Of a stretch of 64,000 nucleotides of DNA, positions 52,580 through 64,000 are shown in pieces. Position 1 is the first letter of the stretch. Each line of letters starts with the position of its first letter. The notes under the pieces are model-generated. The model worked only from the letters and a program-made list of their open reading frames with translations. It was not told the DNA's origin and ran no database searches. Source of the stretch: Tranquillimonas alkanivorans (GTDB taxonomy: Bacteria; Pseudomonadota; Alphaproteobacteria; Rhodobacterales; Rhodobacteraceae); assembly GCF_900115595.1 (NCBI RefSeq), contig NZ_FOXA01000005.1, positions 124,001-188,000 of the forward strand, given 5' to 3'. Position numbers and translations under genes: made by a program.

Positions 52580-52762
52580 TCAGAAATCGATGGCGAGGCC
52601 CTTCTTCTCCCAGTCGCCAAAGCGCACGGGTTCGGGGCCGTCGCGGCCGCCCAGTTCGGTCGGCAGTTCCAGCGCCCGTTCCTTGCGGCGGCGCTCTTCT
52701 GCCTCGGCCAGGGCGCGGCGGGCGGCGGGGGGCAGGTCGGGGCGGTCGGCGGCGTCGGACAT
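52580..52762 (-). CDS. Succinate dehydrogenase assembly factor 4 homologue (DUF1674)
   Basis: 60 residues. The C-terminal ELGGRDGPEPVRFGDWEKKG and AIDF end are the DUF1674/SdhAF4 signature; the N-terminus is a charged helix (RRALAEAEERRRKERA). Relatives help mature the flavinated SdhA. Sdh genes are not in the window. Confidence 0.9.
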   Translation of the reverse strand: MSDAADRPDLPPAARRALAEAEERRRKERALELPTELGGRDGPEPVRFGDWEKKGLAIDF

Positions 52763-52837
52763 GGGCTCGGTCCTTGTTCCTGTCGTGCCCCTGATATACG
52801 TCCGCGCGATCCGAAGCCAAGATGACGGAGGCCGTTC

Positions 52838-54112
52838 ATGGCGAAACCCGGTCTCGCTCCGCGCCGCGCGGCGGTCGCGCTCATGGACGCAGTGACCGTC
52901 GAGGGACGGCTGATGTCCGAGGCGCTGCCCGGCGGCGTGCAGGCGCTCGACCCCGCGGACCGCGCCCGCGCCCAGCGGCTAGCCACCGGCGCACTGCGCT
53001 GGCTGGATCGGTCCGACCGGCTTCTGGGCCCTTATCTCAAGCGTCGCCCCGATCCGACCGCGCACAACGCCTTGCGCCTGGCCGTGTTCGAGATGTTCGT
53101 CGAACAGGCCGCGCCGCACGGCGTGGTGGATGCCGCCGTGTCGCTGATGCGCGCGCGGCCCGAGACCGAGCGTCAGGCGGGGCTGGTCAACGCCGTGCTG
53201 CGCAACGTGCTGCGGGCGGGCCATGAGGCGTGGGAGAAGCTGCCGCCGCCGCGCCTGCCGAAATGGCTGCGCAAGCCGCTGGTGGCCGATTACGGGAAAG
53301 ATGTCGTCGCGGCGATCGAGGCCGCGCACGCGGCCGGCGCGCCGCTCGACCTGACGCCGAAGGACGGCGACGCCCCGGCACTGGCGGCGCGGTTGGGCGG
53401 CGAAGCCTTGCCCTCTGGCTCGGTCCGGCTGGTCACGGCGGGCCAGGTTTCGGCTCTGCCGGGGTTCGAGTCGGGGGATTGGTGGGTGCAGGACGCGGCG
53501 GCGGCGGTGCCGGTTCGCGTGCTGGACCCGCAGCCGGGCGAGCGCGTGCTCGACATGTGCGCCGCGCCGGGCGGAAAGACGCTCCAGATCGCGGCGGCGG
53601 GGGCGGAGGTCACGGCGCTCGACATCTCCGAAACCCGGATGAAGCGGGTGGAGGAAAACCTGACCCGCTGCGGGCTCGCCGCGCGCCCCGTCGTGGCCGA
53701 CGCGCTGGAATGGGAGGCTGGCGCGCCCTTCGACGCCGTGCTGCTCGATGCCCCGTGCACGGCCACCGGCACGATCCGGCGTCATCCCGATCTGCCCTAC
53801 GCCAAGGATGCCTCGGATTTCCCGACGCTCTTCGAGCTTCAGGCGCACATGATCGACCGGGCGCTGTCGCTGGTGAAGCCCGGCGGCCGGGTTGTTTTCT
53901 GCACCTGCTCGCTTCTCGTCGACGAAGGCGAGGAGCAGGTGCGCGACGCGTTGGAGCGGCATCCGGGCCTGACGGTGGATCGCGCGGCGCTCGAACGGTC
54001 GGGGATCGACCCGGCCTGGATCGGGGCCGAGGGCCTGCGGCTGCGCCCCGACTTCTGGAGCGATCGCGGCGGCATGGACGGCTTCTTCGTCACGGCGCTG
54101 ACGCGGCCTTGA
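52838..54112 (+). CDS. rsmB: RsmB-type rRNA (cytosine-C5) methyltransferase
   Basis: 424 residues. NusB-like N-domain (about 5-130) and a Rossmann methyltransferase domain. SAM loop MCAAPGGKTLQIAA, then DAPCTATGTIRRHPD (product-release Cys) and VFCTCSLL (catalytic Cys). Methylates 16S C967 in E. coli; the specific target here is inferred. Confidence 0.88.
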   Translation: MAKPGLAPRRAAVALMDAVTVEGRLMSEALPGGVQALDPADRARAQRLATGALRWLDRSDRLLGPYLKRRPDPTAHNALRLAVFEMFVEQAAPHGVVDAAVSLMRARPETERQAGLVNAVLRNVLRAGHEAWEKLPPPRLPKWLRKPLVADYGKDVVAAIEAAHAAGAPLDLTPKDGDAPALAARLGGEALPSGSVRLVTAGQVSALPGFESGDWWVQDAAAAVPVRVLDPQPGERVLDMCAAPGGKTLQIAAAGAEVTALDISETRMKRVEENLTRCGLAARPVVADALEWEAGAPFDAVLLDAPCTATGTIRRHPDLPYAKDASDFPTLFELQAHMIDRALSLVKPGGRVVFCTCSLLVDEGEEQVRDALERHPGLTVDRAALERSGIDPAWIGAEGLRLRPDFWSDRGGMDGFFVTALTRP

Positions 54113-54236
54113 GCTTCTCCCGCCGGCCTTTCGGCAAGGCAATCTTAACCTTTGTCCATGACAGGACCGCCCCGCGTCCGTATGCTCGCGGAAGAGCAGG
54201 AAACCGGGAACACGCCGCAAAGGCGGGGCAGGTCGG

Positions 54237-55982
54237 ATGTCCGGACGCGAAAGCTGGAGCACGCGCCACGCGCGGCTGATGAACCGTCTGCACGCGCGGC
54301 TGAGCACGCTGTCCCGCACCTCTCCGCGCTTCGCCGTACAGACCGAGCCTCGGACGATGGGCCAGGTCGGGCGGGGGCGGCAGTTGCTCGACGGCCAATT
54401 TCTCTTCGCCGGATACCTGGTCGAGTCCGAGGATACGGCGCCGTGGGACCTGCCCATGCCCGCCCCCCGGTTCGAGGCGGCGCTGCATGGCTTCACTTGG
54501 CTCGACGACCTTGCCGCCGATGGAACCGGCGCGGCGCGGCGGCGCGCGCGGGATTGGACGCATGACTGGGTGCGCCGCTACGGGCGCGGCAAGGGGCCGG
54601 GCTGGACGCCGGAGCTGACCGCGCGGCGGCTGGTGCGATGCATCGACCACGCCGACGTCCTTCTGCACGGCGTGCGCCGTCCCGTGGCCGAGGCGTTCCG
54701 CCGCTCGCTCGCGCATCAGACCCGCTTCCTGGCCCGCCGCTGCCGTGCCACGCCCCGCGGGCTGCCGCGGGTCGAGGCGTTGACGGCCCTGCTGCTGGCG
54801 GGACTGGCGCTTGAAGGGGCGCAGGCGCATGCCGGCCCGGCGGCCAAGGCACTGGCGCGCGAGGCCGGGCAATGCATCGACGATGGCGGCGGCATCGCCA
54901 GCCGCAACCCCGAAGAGCTGCTGGAGATCTTCACCCTGCTCACCTGGGCCTCGGCGGCGCTGGCCGAGTCCGGACGCGCGCCCGAGCCCGAGCAACTGGC
55001 GGCGGTGCGGCGGATCGCGCCGACGCTGCGCGCGCTGCGCCACGGCGACGGCGGCCTGCCGCGTTTTCACGGCGGCGGGCGCGGGGCCGAGGGGCGGCTC
55101 GAGCATGCGCTGGCGTTGTCTGCAGTGCGCTCGGGCCCGGCCGAGGGGCTGGCGATGGGCTTCGCCCGGCTGCGCCACGGCCGCACCAGCGTCATCCTCG
55201 ACGCCGCCGCGCCGCCCGAGGGGGAAGCCTCGGCCAACGGACACGCCTCGACCCTGGCATTAGAGGTCACATCCGGCCGCCGTCCGTTGATCGTAAACTG
55301 CGGCACCGGCGCGGCGTTCGGGGAAAAGTGGCGTCGCGCCGGGCGCGCCACCGCTTCGCACTCGACGCTGGCGCTCGACGGGTTCTCCTCCGCGCGGCTG
55401 GGGGTCGAGGGGTTGACTGCGGGCGGCACGGCGGAACTGCTGGTCGATGCGCCCACCGACGTGCGGATGGAGCGGCACGATACCGACCTCGCCAACGGTG
55501 TTATTATGGCGCATGACGGCTATCTCGCCACCCACGGGCTGACGCATGTCCGCCAGGTCTATCTGTCGACGGACGGGCGCAGCCTTCAGGGCGAAGACCT
55601 GCTGGTGACGCTGGAGCGCCCGGACGAGCGCCGCTTCGACACGGCCCGTGATCAGGCCGGCGGTGACGGCGTGCCCTTCAAGGTGCGCTTCCACCTGCAC
55701 CCCGACGTCGAGGCCGAGCACGAGGGCGACGGCCGCAGCATCCGCCTGCGCCTGCGCAGCGGCGAGGTCTGGCATTTCCGCCACCCCAACGGCGCCCGCA
55801 TGTCGCTGGAAGCCAGCGTCTTTCTGGAGCCCGGTCGGCTGTCGCCGCGCGCGACGTCGCAGATCGTCCTGTCTTCTTCCGCGCGCGAATACGCCACCCG
55901 CGTCGCCTGGACCCTTGCAAAGGCGAAGGAAACGCCCGATGCCGTGCGCGACCTCGAGCGCGACGAGCTCGAGACGACCTGA
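54237..55982 (+). CDS. Heparinase II/III-like protein
   Basis: 581 residues. A helical (alpha/alpha toroid) N-terminal half ([38 protein letters not shown]) and a C-terminal beta part ([34 protein letters not shown]) in the Hepar_II_III order. Cuts uronate-containing polysaccharides in characterised relatives; no signal peptide is evident, so location is unclear. In Rhodobacterales it commonly lies between rsmB and purH. Confidence 0.85.
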   Translation: MSGRESWSTRHARLMNRLHARLSTLSRTSPRFAVQTEPRTMGQVGRGRQLLDGQFLFAGYLVESEDTAPWDLPMPAPRFEAALHGFTWLDDLAADGTGAARRRARDWTHDWVRRYGRGKGPGWTPELTARRLVRCIDHADVLLHGVRRPVAEAFRRSLAHQTRFLARRCRATPRGLPRVEALTALLLAGLALEGAQAHAGPAAKALAREAGQCIDDGGGIASRNPEELLEIFTLLTWASAALAESGRAPEPEQLAAVRRIAPTLRALRHGDGGLPRFHGGGRGAEGRLEHALALSAVRSGPAEGLAMGFARLRHGRTSVILDAAAPPEGEASANGHASTLALEVTSGRRPLIVNCGTGAAFGEKWRRAGRATASHSTLALDGFSSARLGVEGLTAGGTAELLVDAPTDVRMERHDTDLANGVIMAHDGYLATHGLTHVRQVYLSTDGRSLQGEDLLVTLERPDERRFDTARDQAGGDGVPFKVRFHLHPDVEAEHEGDGRSIRLRLRSGEVWHFRHPNGARMSLEASVFLEPGRLSPRATSQIVLSSSAREYATRVAWTLAKAKETPDAVRDLERDELETT

Positions 55983-55999
55983 GCGAAAGGGGACCACCG

Positions 56000-57589
<1,590 letters not shown>

Positions 57590-57590
57590 C

Positions 57591-58061
57591 ATGCGGCTTT
57601 TGTTCCTGACCGCGGCGGTCGTCTTCGTCCTCGACCAGATCACGAAGGTCATCGTCGTCCACGTGCTGAACCTGCGCTCGGTGGGCGAGATCGACGTGCT
57701 GCCGCCGTTCCTGAACCTGCGGATGGCGTGGAACCGGGGCGTGAACTTCGGCCTGCTGTCCAATGACGCCGACTTGATGCGCTGGGTGCTGATCGCGGTG
57801 GCGCTTGCCATCTCGGCTTGGGTCCTGTGGTGGATGAACCGCGACCGCCCCGGCCGCTGGTCGTTCCTGTCGGCGGGGCTTCTGGTCGGCGGCGCGATCG
57901 GCAACGTCGTGGACCGGCTGCTGTATGGCGCGGTGGCCGACTTTCTCAACATGTCGTGCTGCGGGATCGAGAACCCCTATGCCTTCAACGTCGCCGACAT
58001 CGCGATTTTCGCGGGCGCGCTGGGGCTGGTGCTGTTCTCGGGCCGGGGAAAGACCCCGTGA
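57591..58061 (+). CDS. lspA: Lipoprotein signal peptidase
   Basis: Cleaves prolipoprotein signals in the inner membrane. 156 residues, four helices. Catalytic aspartates in [15 protein letters not shown] and [20 protein letters not shown] is the family motif. Starts one base after purH. Its likely client, a lipoprotein, is encoded next. Confidence 0.96.
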   Translation: MRLLFLTAAVVFVLDQITKVIVVHVLNLRSVGEIDVLPPFLNLRMAWNRGVNFGLLSNDADLMRWVLIAVALAISAWVLWWMNRDRPGRWSFLSAGLLVGGAIGNVVDRLLYGAVADFLNMSCCGIENPYAFNVADIAIFAGALGLVLFSGRGKTP

Positions 58062-58114
58062 CGACCCGCGCACGATGGTCTAAACCGGGCTCGAAGAAGG
58101 CGGGGAGGGCGTCG

Positions 58115-58651
58115 ATGGGCGCGACGACAGGCAAGATCGGTGCGGCGCTGCTGGCGGTTCTGCTGGCCGCTGGGTGCGAAAGCGGGGGCGAACCCGAGCT
58201 TCTGAACCTGCGCGCCGAGGGCCGGGGCCCGGACGAGTTCGCCATCGTGCCGAACAAGCCGCTCCAGTCGCCTCCGGACTTCGCCGCGCTGCCCGCGCCC
58301 ACGCCGGGCGCCGGCAACCTGACCGATCCCACGCCCGAGGCCGACGCGGTGGCGGCGCTTGGCGGCAGCCCGGCCGCGGTGCGGCGGGGCGGTGGCGTGC
58401 GCGATCCGGGCCTCGTGGACTACGTCACCCGCTTCGGCGTGCAGCCCGGCATCCGCCAGGACCTGGCCGCCGCCGACCTCGAATACCGCCGCCGTCACCG
58501 CGGCCTGCTGTTCGAGCGGATGTTCAGCATGAACACCTACTTCGACGCCTACGAGCCCTATTCGCTGGACCAGTACCAGGAGCTCGAGCGCTTCCGCGCC
58601 GCGGGCGTGCGCACCCCGGCCGCTCCGCCGCCGGAGGCCGCCGCCGAATAG
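58115..58651 (+). CDS. DUF3035 lipoprotein
   Basis: 178 residues. Signal with lipobox LLAAGC, then a proline-rich linker (NKPLQSPPDFAALPAPTPG), the usual DUF3035 core PDEFAIVPNKPLQ, and YRRRHRGLLFERMFSMNTYF. Role unknown; probably envelope. The ATG at 58115 has GGGGAGGG before it; a GTG at 58058 would add 19 residues. Confidence 0.85.
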   Translation: MGATTGKIGAALLAVLLAAGCESGGEPELLNLRAEGRGPDEFAIVPNKPLQSPPDFAALPAPTPGAGNLTDPTPEADAVAALGGSPAAVRRGGGVRDPGLVDYVTRFGVQPGIRQDLAAADLEYRRRHRGLLFERMFSMNTYFDAYEPYSLDQYQELERFRAAGVRTPAAPPPEAAAE

Positions 58652-58780
58652 GCGCTGCGTGAGCGTGCGACAGCGCCCACGGGCTCTCACAACCCCGACA
58701 GGTGGCACCGGGCGGCATTGAACCCGCGCAGGGCGGGCGTAGATTGTGCCGTGACTTCCGACGGATCACAGGGAACGCCC

Positions 58781-60145
58781 ATGCTGCGCAGCCTCGCTCT
58801 CGCCGCCTTCGCCAGCCTCGCCGCCACGCTGCCCGTGCGCGCGGCCGAGGAGGAGGTGACGACCTTCACGCTCGAAAACGGGATGGAGGTCGTGGTGATC
58901 GAGGATCACCGTGCCCCCGTCGTCGTTCACATGGTCTGGTACAAGACCGGCGCCGCCGACGAGCCCGCGGGCACCTCAGGCATCGCGCACTACCTCGAAC
59001 ACCTGATGTTCAAGGGCACCGACGACCTCGCCCCCGGCGAGTTCTCGGAAATTGTGGCGGCGCAGGGCGGCACCGACAACGCCTTCACCTCCTACGACTA
59101 CACCGCCTATTTCCAGCGCGTGGCCGCCGACCGGCTTGGCCTGATGATGGAGATGGAGGCCGACCGGATGCGCGACCTCGAACTCGACGCGGCCGACATC
59201 GTGACCGAGCGGCAGGTCGTCGTGGAAGAGCGCAACCAGCGGACCGAGAACGACCCCGGCGCGCTGTTCTCGGAACAGCGCAGCGCGGCGCAGTACCTCA
59301 ACCATCCCTACGGCACGCCGATCATCGGCTGGATGCACGAGACCGAGAACCTGACCCTTCAGGACGCGCTCGACTTCTACGAGACGTTCTATGCCCCCAA
59401 CAACGCCATCCTGATCGTCGCGGGCGACGTGGACCCCGAAGAGGTGAAGGCGCTGGCCCAAGAGCATTACGGCCCGCTGGAGCCGACCGAGAACCTGCCC
59501 GAGCGCGAGCGCCCGCAGGAGCCGCCGCAACTGGCTGAACGGCGCATGGTGTACGAGGACGCGCGCATCGCGCAGCCCTACGTCATTCGCACCTACCTCG
59601 CCCCCGAGCGGGACGCGGGCGACCAGGAAAAGGCCGCGGCGCTGACGCTGCTGGCCGAGGTGCTGGGCGGCTCGTCGCAGACCTCGGTCCTGGGCCGCGA
59701 GCTTCAGTTCGAAGAGCAGACCGCGCTCTATACGTCCGCCTTCTACAGCGGCGTGTCGCTCGATGACACGACCTTCGGGCTGGTCATCGTCCCCGCCCCC
59801 GGCGTGTCGCTGGAAGAGGCCGAGGCCGCGCTCGACCGCGAGGTGGCCGAGTTCCTCGAGGAAGGCGTTGACCCCGAGCAGCTCGACCGCATCAAGATGC
59901 AGCTTCGCGCGTCGAACATCTATGCGCAGGACAGCGCGCAGGCCCGCGCCCGCCGCTACGGGCAGGCGCTGACCAGCGGCCTGACCGTCGAGGACGTGCA
60001 GGCCTGGCCCGAGATCCTGCAGAACGTGACCGAGGAAGACATCATCGCGGCCGGCCGCGAGGTGTTCGACCGTGACAACGCCGTGACCGGCTGGCTTCGC
60101 GCGCCCGAGGGGGCCGAGGCCGCCGCCGAAGAGGTGACCCAATGA
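58781..60145 (+). CDS. M16 zinc peptidase, catalytic subunit
   Basis: 454 residues. Signal peptide (about 1-22, cut after VRA). The inverted zinc motif HYLEHLMF (HxxEH) is intact. Two M16 half-domains. Periplasmic. Forms a pair with the next gene through an ATGA overlap, like bacterial M16B heterodimers; natural substrate unknown. The 129-base gap before it has only a weak hairpin. Confidence 0.92.
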   Translation: MLRSLALAAFASLAATLPVRAAEEEVTTFTLENGMEVVVIEDHRAPVVVHMVWYKTGAADEPAGTSGIAHYLEHLMFKGTDDLAPGEFSEIVAAQGGTDNAFTSYDYTAYFQRVAADRLGLMMEMEADRMRDLELDAADIVTERQVVVEERNQRTENDPGALFSEQRSAAQYLNHPYGTPIIGWMHETENLTLQDALDFYETFYAPNNAILIVAGDVDPEEVKALAQEHYGPLEPTENLPERERPQEPPQLAERRMVYEDARIAQPYVIRTYLAPERDAGDQEKAAALTLLAEVLGGSSQTSVLGRELQFEEQTALYTSAFYSGVSLDDTTFGLVIVPAPGVSLEEAEAALDREVAEFLEEGVDPEQLDRIKMQLRASNIYAQDSAQARARRYGQALTSGLTVEDVQAWPEILQNVTEEDIIAAGREVFDRDNAVTGWLRAPEGAEAAAEEVTQ

Positions 60146-61464
60146 TCCGTTTCGCACTCGCCTTCGGGCTCGCCGTCGTCGCGGCGCTGCCCGCCCGCGC
60201 CGCCGTGAACATCCAGGAAGTGACCTCGCCCGGCGGCATCACCGCCTGGCTGGTCGAAGAGCATTCGCTGCCCTTCATTGCGCTCGAGATCCGCTTCAAG
60301 GGCGGCGCCTCGCTCGACCCCGAGGGCGAGCGAGGCGCGGTGAACCTGATGACGGCGCTCATCGAGGAAGGGGCGGCCGACCTGGACGCACAGGAATTTG
60401 CCGCCGCGCGCGAGGCGCTGGCCGCCAGCTATTCGTTCGCAGCCTATGACGACTCCATCGCCGTCTCGACCCAGTTCCTGACTGAGAACCGCGACGAGGC
60501 GGTCGAGCTTCTGCGCAAGGCGCTGATCGAACCACGCTTCGACGAGGATGCGATCGAGCGGGTGCGCCAGCAGGTGATCTCGGGCATCCGCTCGGACGCC
60601 ACCGATCCGAACGCTGTGGCCGGCCAGACCTTTGATGATCTGGCCTTCGGTGACCACCCCTACGGCTCGGACCGCAGCGGCACCGTGGAAAGCGTGTCGG
60701 CCCTGACGCGCGAGGACATCGTCGAGGCGCACCAGCGCACGCTGGCCCGCGACCGCATCTATGTCGGTGCGGTGGGTGACATCACGCCCGACGAACTGCG
60801 CGGCCTGCTCGACGATCTGTTCGCCGGCCTGCCCGAGGAAGGCGCGCCGATGCCGGACGAGGCCGAGTTCCAGCTGACCGCCGACATGACGGTGGTGCCC
60901 ATGGACACGGCGCAGTCGGTCATCATGTTCGGCCACGAGGGGATCGAGCGGCACGATCCCGACTTCTTCCCCGCCTATGTGGTGAACCAGATCTTCGGCG
61001 GCTCGGGCTTCGACAGCCGCCTGATGGAAGAGGTGCGCGAGAAGCGGGGCCTGACCTACGGCATCGGCACCTACCTCGCCCCGATGGAGCATGCCGAGCT
61101 GATCCTGGGGCAGGCGTCGACTGCCAACGCCCGCGCGTCCGAAACGATCGACGTGATCCGCGACGAGTGGGAGCGTATCGCCGAGGACGGCGTGACCGCC
61201 AAGGAACTGGAGGACGCGAAGACCTATCTCACCGGCGCCTATCCCCTTCGGTTCGACGGTAACGGGCGCATCGCCGACATCATGGTGGGCATGCAGATGG
61301 ACGACCTGCCTATCGACTACATCGCCACCCGCAACGACAGGATCGAGGCGGTGACGCTGGAAGAGGCCAACCGCGTGGCCGAGCGCATATACCGCCCCGA
61401 AGACCTGCATTTCGTGGTGGTCGGAGAGCCCGAGGGGCTGGACGGCGAGACCGTCGCCAACTGA
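60142..61464 (+). CDS. M16 peptidase-like protein, catalytically inactive partner
   Basis: 440 residues. Signal peptide, same fold as its neighbour, but the HxxEH position reads [13 protein letters not shown], so zinc cannot bind. The C-terminal R...Y motif that contacts substrate is kept ([16 protein letters not shown]). This is the expected non-catalytic subunit of an M16B pair. Confidence 0.9.
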   Translation: MIRFALAFGLAVVAALPARAAVNIQEVTSPGGITAWLVEEHSLPFIALEIRFKGGASLDPEGERGAVNLMTALIEEGAADLDAQEFAAAREALAASYSFAAYDDSIAVSTQFLTENRDEAVELLRKALIEPRFDEDAIERVRQQVISGIRSDATDPNAVAGQTFDDLAFGDHPYGSDRSGTVESVSALTREDIVEAHQRTLARDRIYVGAVGDITPDELRGLLDDLFAGLPEEGAPMPDEAEFQLTADMTVVPMDTAQSVIMFGHEGIERHDPDFFPAYVVNQIFGGSGFDSRLMEEVREKRGLTYGIGTYLAPMEHAELILGQASTANARASETIDVIRDEWERIAEDGVTAKELEDAKTYLTGAYPLRFDGNGRIADIMVGMQMDDLPIDYIATRNDRIEAVTLEEANRVAERIYRPEDLHFVVVGEPEGLDGETVAN

Positions 61465-61510
61465 TTTCTCCGGTGGCAGAATCGTGGGCGGGCGTGCTAG
61501 TCGTTGTGGT

Positions 61511-63391
61511 ATGCCCGCTTCGCAACCCAACATAAGCCAAGTTCGCCCCGTCATCCGGCAACTCGACGACGCCGCGATCAACCGCATCGCCGCCGGCGAG
61601 GTGGTCGAGCGCCCAGCCTCGGCCGTCAAGGAACTGGTCGAGAACGCGCTCGACGCCGAGGCCCGGCGGATCGAGATCGCCTATGCCGACGGCGGCAAGT
61701 CCTTGATCCGCGTGACGGACGACGGATGCGGCATGTCGCCCGAGGATCTGCCGCTGGCGCTGTCGCGCCACGCGACGTCCAAAATCGACGGCTCCGACCT
61801 GCTCAACATCCAGTCCTTCGGCTTCCGCGGCGAGGCGCTGCCCTCGCTCGGCGCCGTCGGCCGCCTGACCGTCACCAGCCGCGTGGCGGGTGGCGAGGCA
61901 GCGGTCCTGTCGGTCGCGGGCGGCCAGCTCGACCCGGTGCGCCCGGCGGCGCTGAACTGCGGCACGGTGGTGGAGTTGCGCGAGCTCTTCTACGCCACGC
62001 CCGCGCGACTGAAGTTCATGCGCTCGGACCGGGCCGAGGCGCAGGCCATCGGCGACGTGGTCAAGCGGCTGGCGATGGCCGAGCCCTTCGTGTCATTCGT
62101 GCTGCGCGACGTCACCGGGGGCGGCGAAGGCCGCGTCGTGTTCCGCGCCGACGCGCAGACCGGCGACCTGTTCGACGCGCTGCATGGCCGGCTCGCCCGC
62201 GTGCTGGGCGCGGAGTTCGCCGAGAACGCGCTGAAGGTCGATGCCGAGCGCGAGGGGCTGCGGCTGGCGGGCTACGCCGCGCTTCCGACCTATTCCCGCG
62301 GCTCGGCGGTGGCGCAGTACCTGTTCGTCAATGGCCGTCCCGTGCGGGACAAGCTGCTCTACGGCGCGCTGCGCGGGGCCTATGCCGACTTCCTCAGCCG
62401 CGACCGGCACCCGGCGGCGGCGCTGTTCATCGACTGCGAGCCGACGCGCGTGGATGTGAACGTGCACCCCGCGAAATCCGAGGTCCGCTTTCGCGAACCC
62501 GGCGTCGCGCGGGGGCTCATCGTCTCGGCCCTGCGCCACGCGCTGGCGGAGGCCGGGCACCGCGCATCGACCACCGTGGCCGGCGCGACGCTGGGCGCCA
62601 TGCGGCCCGAGCCGCAGGGCGCGCGCGTCTACCAGATGGATCGCCCCTCGCTCGGCGCGCGCACCGCGTCCTATGCCGCTCAGGCCCCGGCGGCGCCTCA
62701 GGGCTTCGCGGAGCCGTCCTTCTCCGAACCTTCCTTCGCCGGCACCAGCGCCCGCGTGGAGCCGGTGGTCGAGGACGCGCCGTCGGAGAGCGCCGAACCG
62801 CCCGCCACCGAGCGCCCCCTCGGCGCAGCGCGGGCGCAGGTGCACGAGAACTACATCATCGCCCAGACCGCCGACGGCATCGTCATCGTCGACCAGCACG
62901 CCGCGCACGAGCGGCTGGTCTATGAAAAGCTGAAAAAGCAGATGGCCGAGAACGGCGTCGCCAGCCAGGCCCTGCTGATCCCCGAGATCGTGGAGCTGTC
63001 CGAGGGCGACGCCGGGCGACTCCTGGACATGGCCGGCGACCTCGCCCGGCTCGGCCTGGTCGTCGAGCCCTTCGGTGGCGGTGCGGTCGCGGTGCGCGAG
63101 ACGCCCGCGATCCTGGGGCACGTCGATGCGAAGGCGATGCTGCGCGACATCCTGGACGAGCTTGACGACCTCGGCGAAAGCCTGACCGTGCAGGCCCGGA
63201 TCGAGGCGGTGCTGTCCCGCGTCGCCTGCCACGGCTCGGTCCGCTCGGGCCGCTGGATGCGCGGGGAGGAGATGAACGCGCTTCTGCGCGAGATGGAGGC
63301 GACGCCACATTCCGGCCAGTGCAACCATGGCCGTCCCACATACGTCGAACTGAAACTCGGCGATATCGAGCGGCTTTTCGGCCGCACCTGA
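61511..63391 (+). CDS. mutL: DNA mismatch repair protein MutL
   Basis: 626 residues. GHKL ATPase ([36 protein letters not shown]), a transducer domain, a Pro/Glu-rich linker (about 380-430) and a C-terminal dimerisation domain. The DQHAAHER segment is present, and no DQHAX2EX4E-type endonuclease centre is clearly complete to me. The ATG at 61511 is chosen; GTG at 61484 would add nine residues. Confidence 0.95.
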   Translation: MPASQPNISQVRPVIRQLDDAAINRIAAGEVVERPASAVKELVENALDAEARRIEIAYADGGKSLIRVTDDGCGMSPEDLPLALSRHATSKIDGSDLLNIQSFGFRGEALPSLGAVGRLTVTSRVAGGEAAVLSVAGGQLDPVRPAALNCGTVVELRELFYATPARLKFMRSDRAEAQAIGDVVKRLAMAEPFVSFVLRDVTGGGEGRVVFRADAQTGDLFDALHGRLARVLGAEFAENALKVDAEREGLRLAGYAALPTYSRGSAVAQYLFVNGRPVRDKLLYGALRGAYADFLSRDRHPAAALFIDCEPTRVDVNVHPAKSEVRFREPGVARGLIVSALRHALAEAGHRASTTVAGATLGAMRPEPQGARVYQMDRPSLGARTASYAAQAPAAPQGFAEPSFSEPSFAGTSARVEPVVEDAPSESAEPPATERPLGAARAQVHENYIIAQTADGIVIVDQHAAHERLVYEKLKKQMAENGVASQALLIPEIVELSEGDAGRLLDMAGDLARLGLVVEPFGGGAVAVRETPAILGHVDAKAMLRDILDELDDLGESLTVQARIEAVLSRVACHGSVRSGRWMRGEEMNALLREMEATPHSGQCNHGRPTYVELKLGDIERLFGRT

Positions 63392-63424
63392 GCCCCCGGC
63401 AGAGGGGCGGACATTGAGGACACG

Positions 63425-64000
63425 ATGCTGCAACAGGCGCTCGCGCTCGACCCCGAACTGTACCTCGCCGCCTGCGGCGCGCTCGCGCTGCTGTTTGTCG
63501 GCGCCTCCGCCCTCGCCATGTCGCGCGGCGGCACGATCCGCGAACAGCGGCGTGAACTCGACGCCCTGCGCCGCGTGCGCGAGGAACTCGCCGCCACGCG
63601 TGCGCAGGCCGAACGGCTGCCGCAGGTCGAGGCCGAACTGCGCGAGGTCCGCGAGGAGAGGAATGACGAGACGCGCCACCGCCACCGTCTGGAATCGGAA
63701 CTCCACACCACCCGCCAGGCCCACGAGGCGCGGCTGGAGGAGTTGCGCGGCATGAAGGCCGACCTCGAGGACCGCTTCGCCAAGCTGGCCTCGGGCGTGC
63801 TGCAGACCAACTCCGAGCGGTTCCTGGGCCTCGTCACCGAGCGGTTCCAGAAGCACAGCCAGGCCGCCGACGCCGACCTGAAGAAGCGCGAGGAAGCGAT
63901 CCAAAACCTCGTCAAGCCTCTGGACGAGAAGCTCGGCGCTTTCGATCAACAGATCAAGGAGATCGAGAAGGCCCGTAACGAGGCCTACGGTGCGATCCGG
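63425..64000 (+). CDS. rmuC: RmuC family protein, N-terminal part (3' end outside window)
   Basis: 192 codons visible. A short N-terminal hydrophobic segment (LYLAACGALALLFVGASAL) and a long coiled coil (EQRRELDALRRVREELAATR and onward) are followed by the start of the RmuC nuclease-like domain: FAKLASGVLQTNSERFLGLV, then IQNLVKPLDEKLGAFDQQIK. RmuC limits certain recombination events; the biochemistry is uncertain. Cut by the right edge. Confidence 0.9.
   Translation, partial: MLQQALALDPELYLAACGALALLFVGASALAMSRGGTIREQRRELDALRRVREELAATRAQAERLPQVEAELREVREERNDETRHRHRLESELHTTRQAHEARLEELRGMKADLEDRFAKLASGVLQTNSERFLGLVTERFQKHSQAADADLKKREEAIQNLVKPLDEKLGAFDQQIKEIEKARNEAYGAIR

Noticed and set aside
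58652-58678. Hairpin GGCGCTG / CAGCGCC after the DUF3035 gene as a terminator
   Set aside because: Seven-base stem with a 13-base loop and no T tract; too weak to call.

Overview
This is high-GC chromosomal DNA from an alphaproteobacterium, most likely a Rhodobacterales (Roseobacter/Paracoccaceae) species. Pointers are the three-gene bc1 operon with a Tat-exported Rieske protein, a Paracoccus-type aromatic aminotransferase, CobN-type aerobic cobalamin synthesis with CobW and HupE under a cobalamin riboswitch, glnK-amtB, and many small operons joined by ATGA overlaps. No organism name is given in the sequence, so this is inference.

Left part (1-41400), ordinary core genome. In order: the N-terminus of a class A penicillin-binding protein; glnK-amtB; a persulfide dioxygenase-like hydrolase with a rhodanese; a three-gene envelope-stress-like operon (DUF3618, holin-like, small membrane protein); sseA-aromatic aminotransferase; smpB; a K+ channel; dapA and a lytic transglycosylase; a tRNA-modification pair (mnmD and an FAD oxidase) with an EamA exporter and a PPC-domain protein; an FMN reductase, uronate dehydrogenase and a TPP enzyme; a DUF481 outer-membrane-type protein; cobO-lrgB-lrgA; the riboswitch-controlled hupE-cobW-GNAT-cobN operon; a CPA2 antiporter; an RND efflux pair; petABC; a GST; and dapF-mtaB-corA.

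Centre (41410-51565), a mobile element. An intact tRNA-Lys(TTT) is followed, 10 kb later, by a 52-bp perfect copy of its 3' half starting in the anticodon stem. Between the two copies lie a P4-type tyrosine integrase, an AlpA-like regulator, a winged-helix replication protein whose gene carries iteron-like repeats next to an AT-rich repeat, and a compact head module: gp10-like protein, TerL, HNH nuclease, HK97-type capsid, protease, connector and portal. There are no tail, lysis or classical lysogeny genes. All reading frames are intact and most overlap by a few bases. This is the architecture of a capsid-forming phage-inducible chromosomal island (cf-PICI), a satellite that makes its own heads and needs a helper's tails. 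It is the most notable system in the window.

Right part (51566-64000), core genome again: a Cys-rich copper-storage-like protein, a DUF2141 protein, the SDH assembly factor DUF1674, an RsmB-type rRNA methyltransferase, a heparinase II/III-like protein, purH, lspA, a DUF3035 lipoprotein, a pair of M16 peptidases (active plus inactive partner), mutL, and the start of rmuC, cut by the window edge.

Other points of interest: a dispersed hairpin-linked repeat present three times, once in frame inside cobN; a 48-codon unannotated frame with a near-perfect Shine-Dalgarno upstream of smpB, part of a duplicated motif that on the other strand mimics the 16S 3' tail; and candidate operators in several intergenic gaps.
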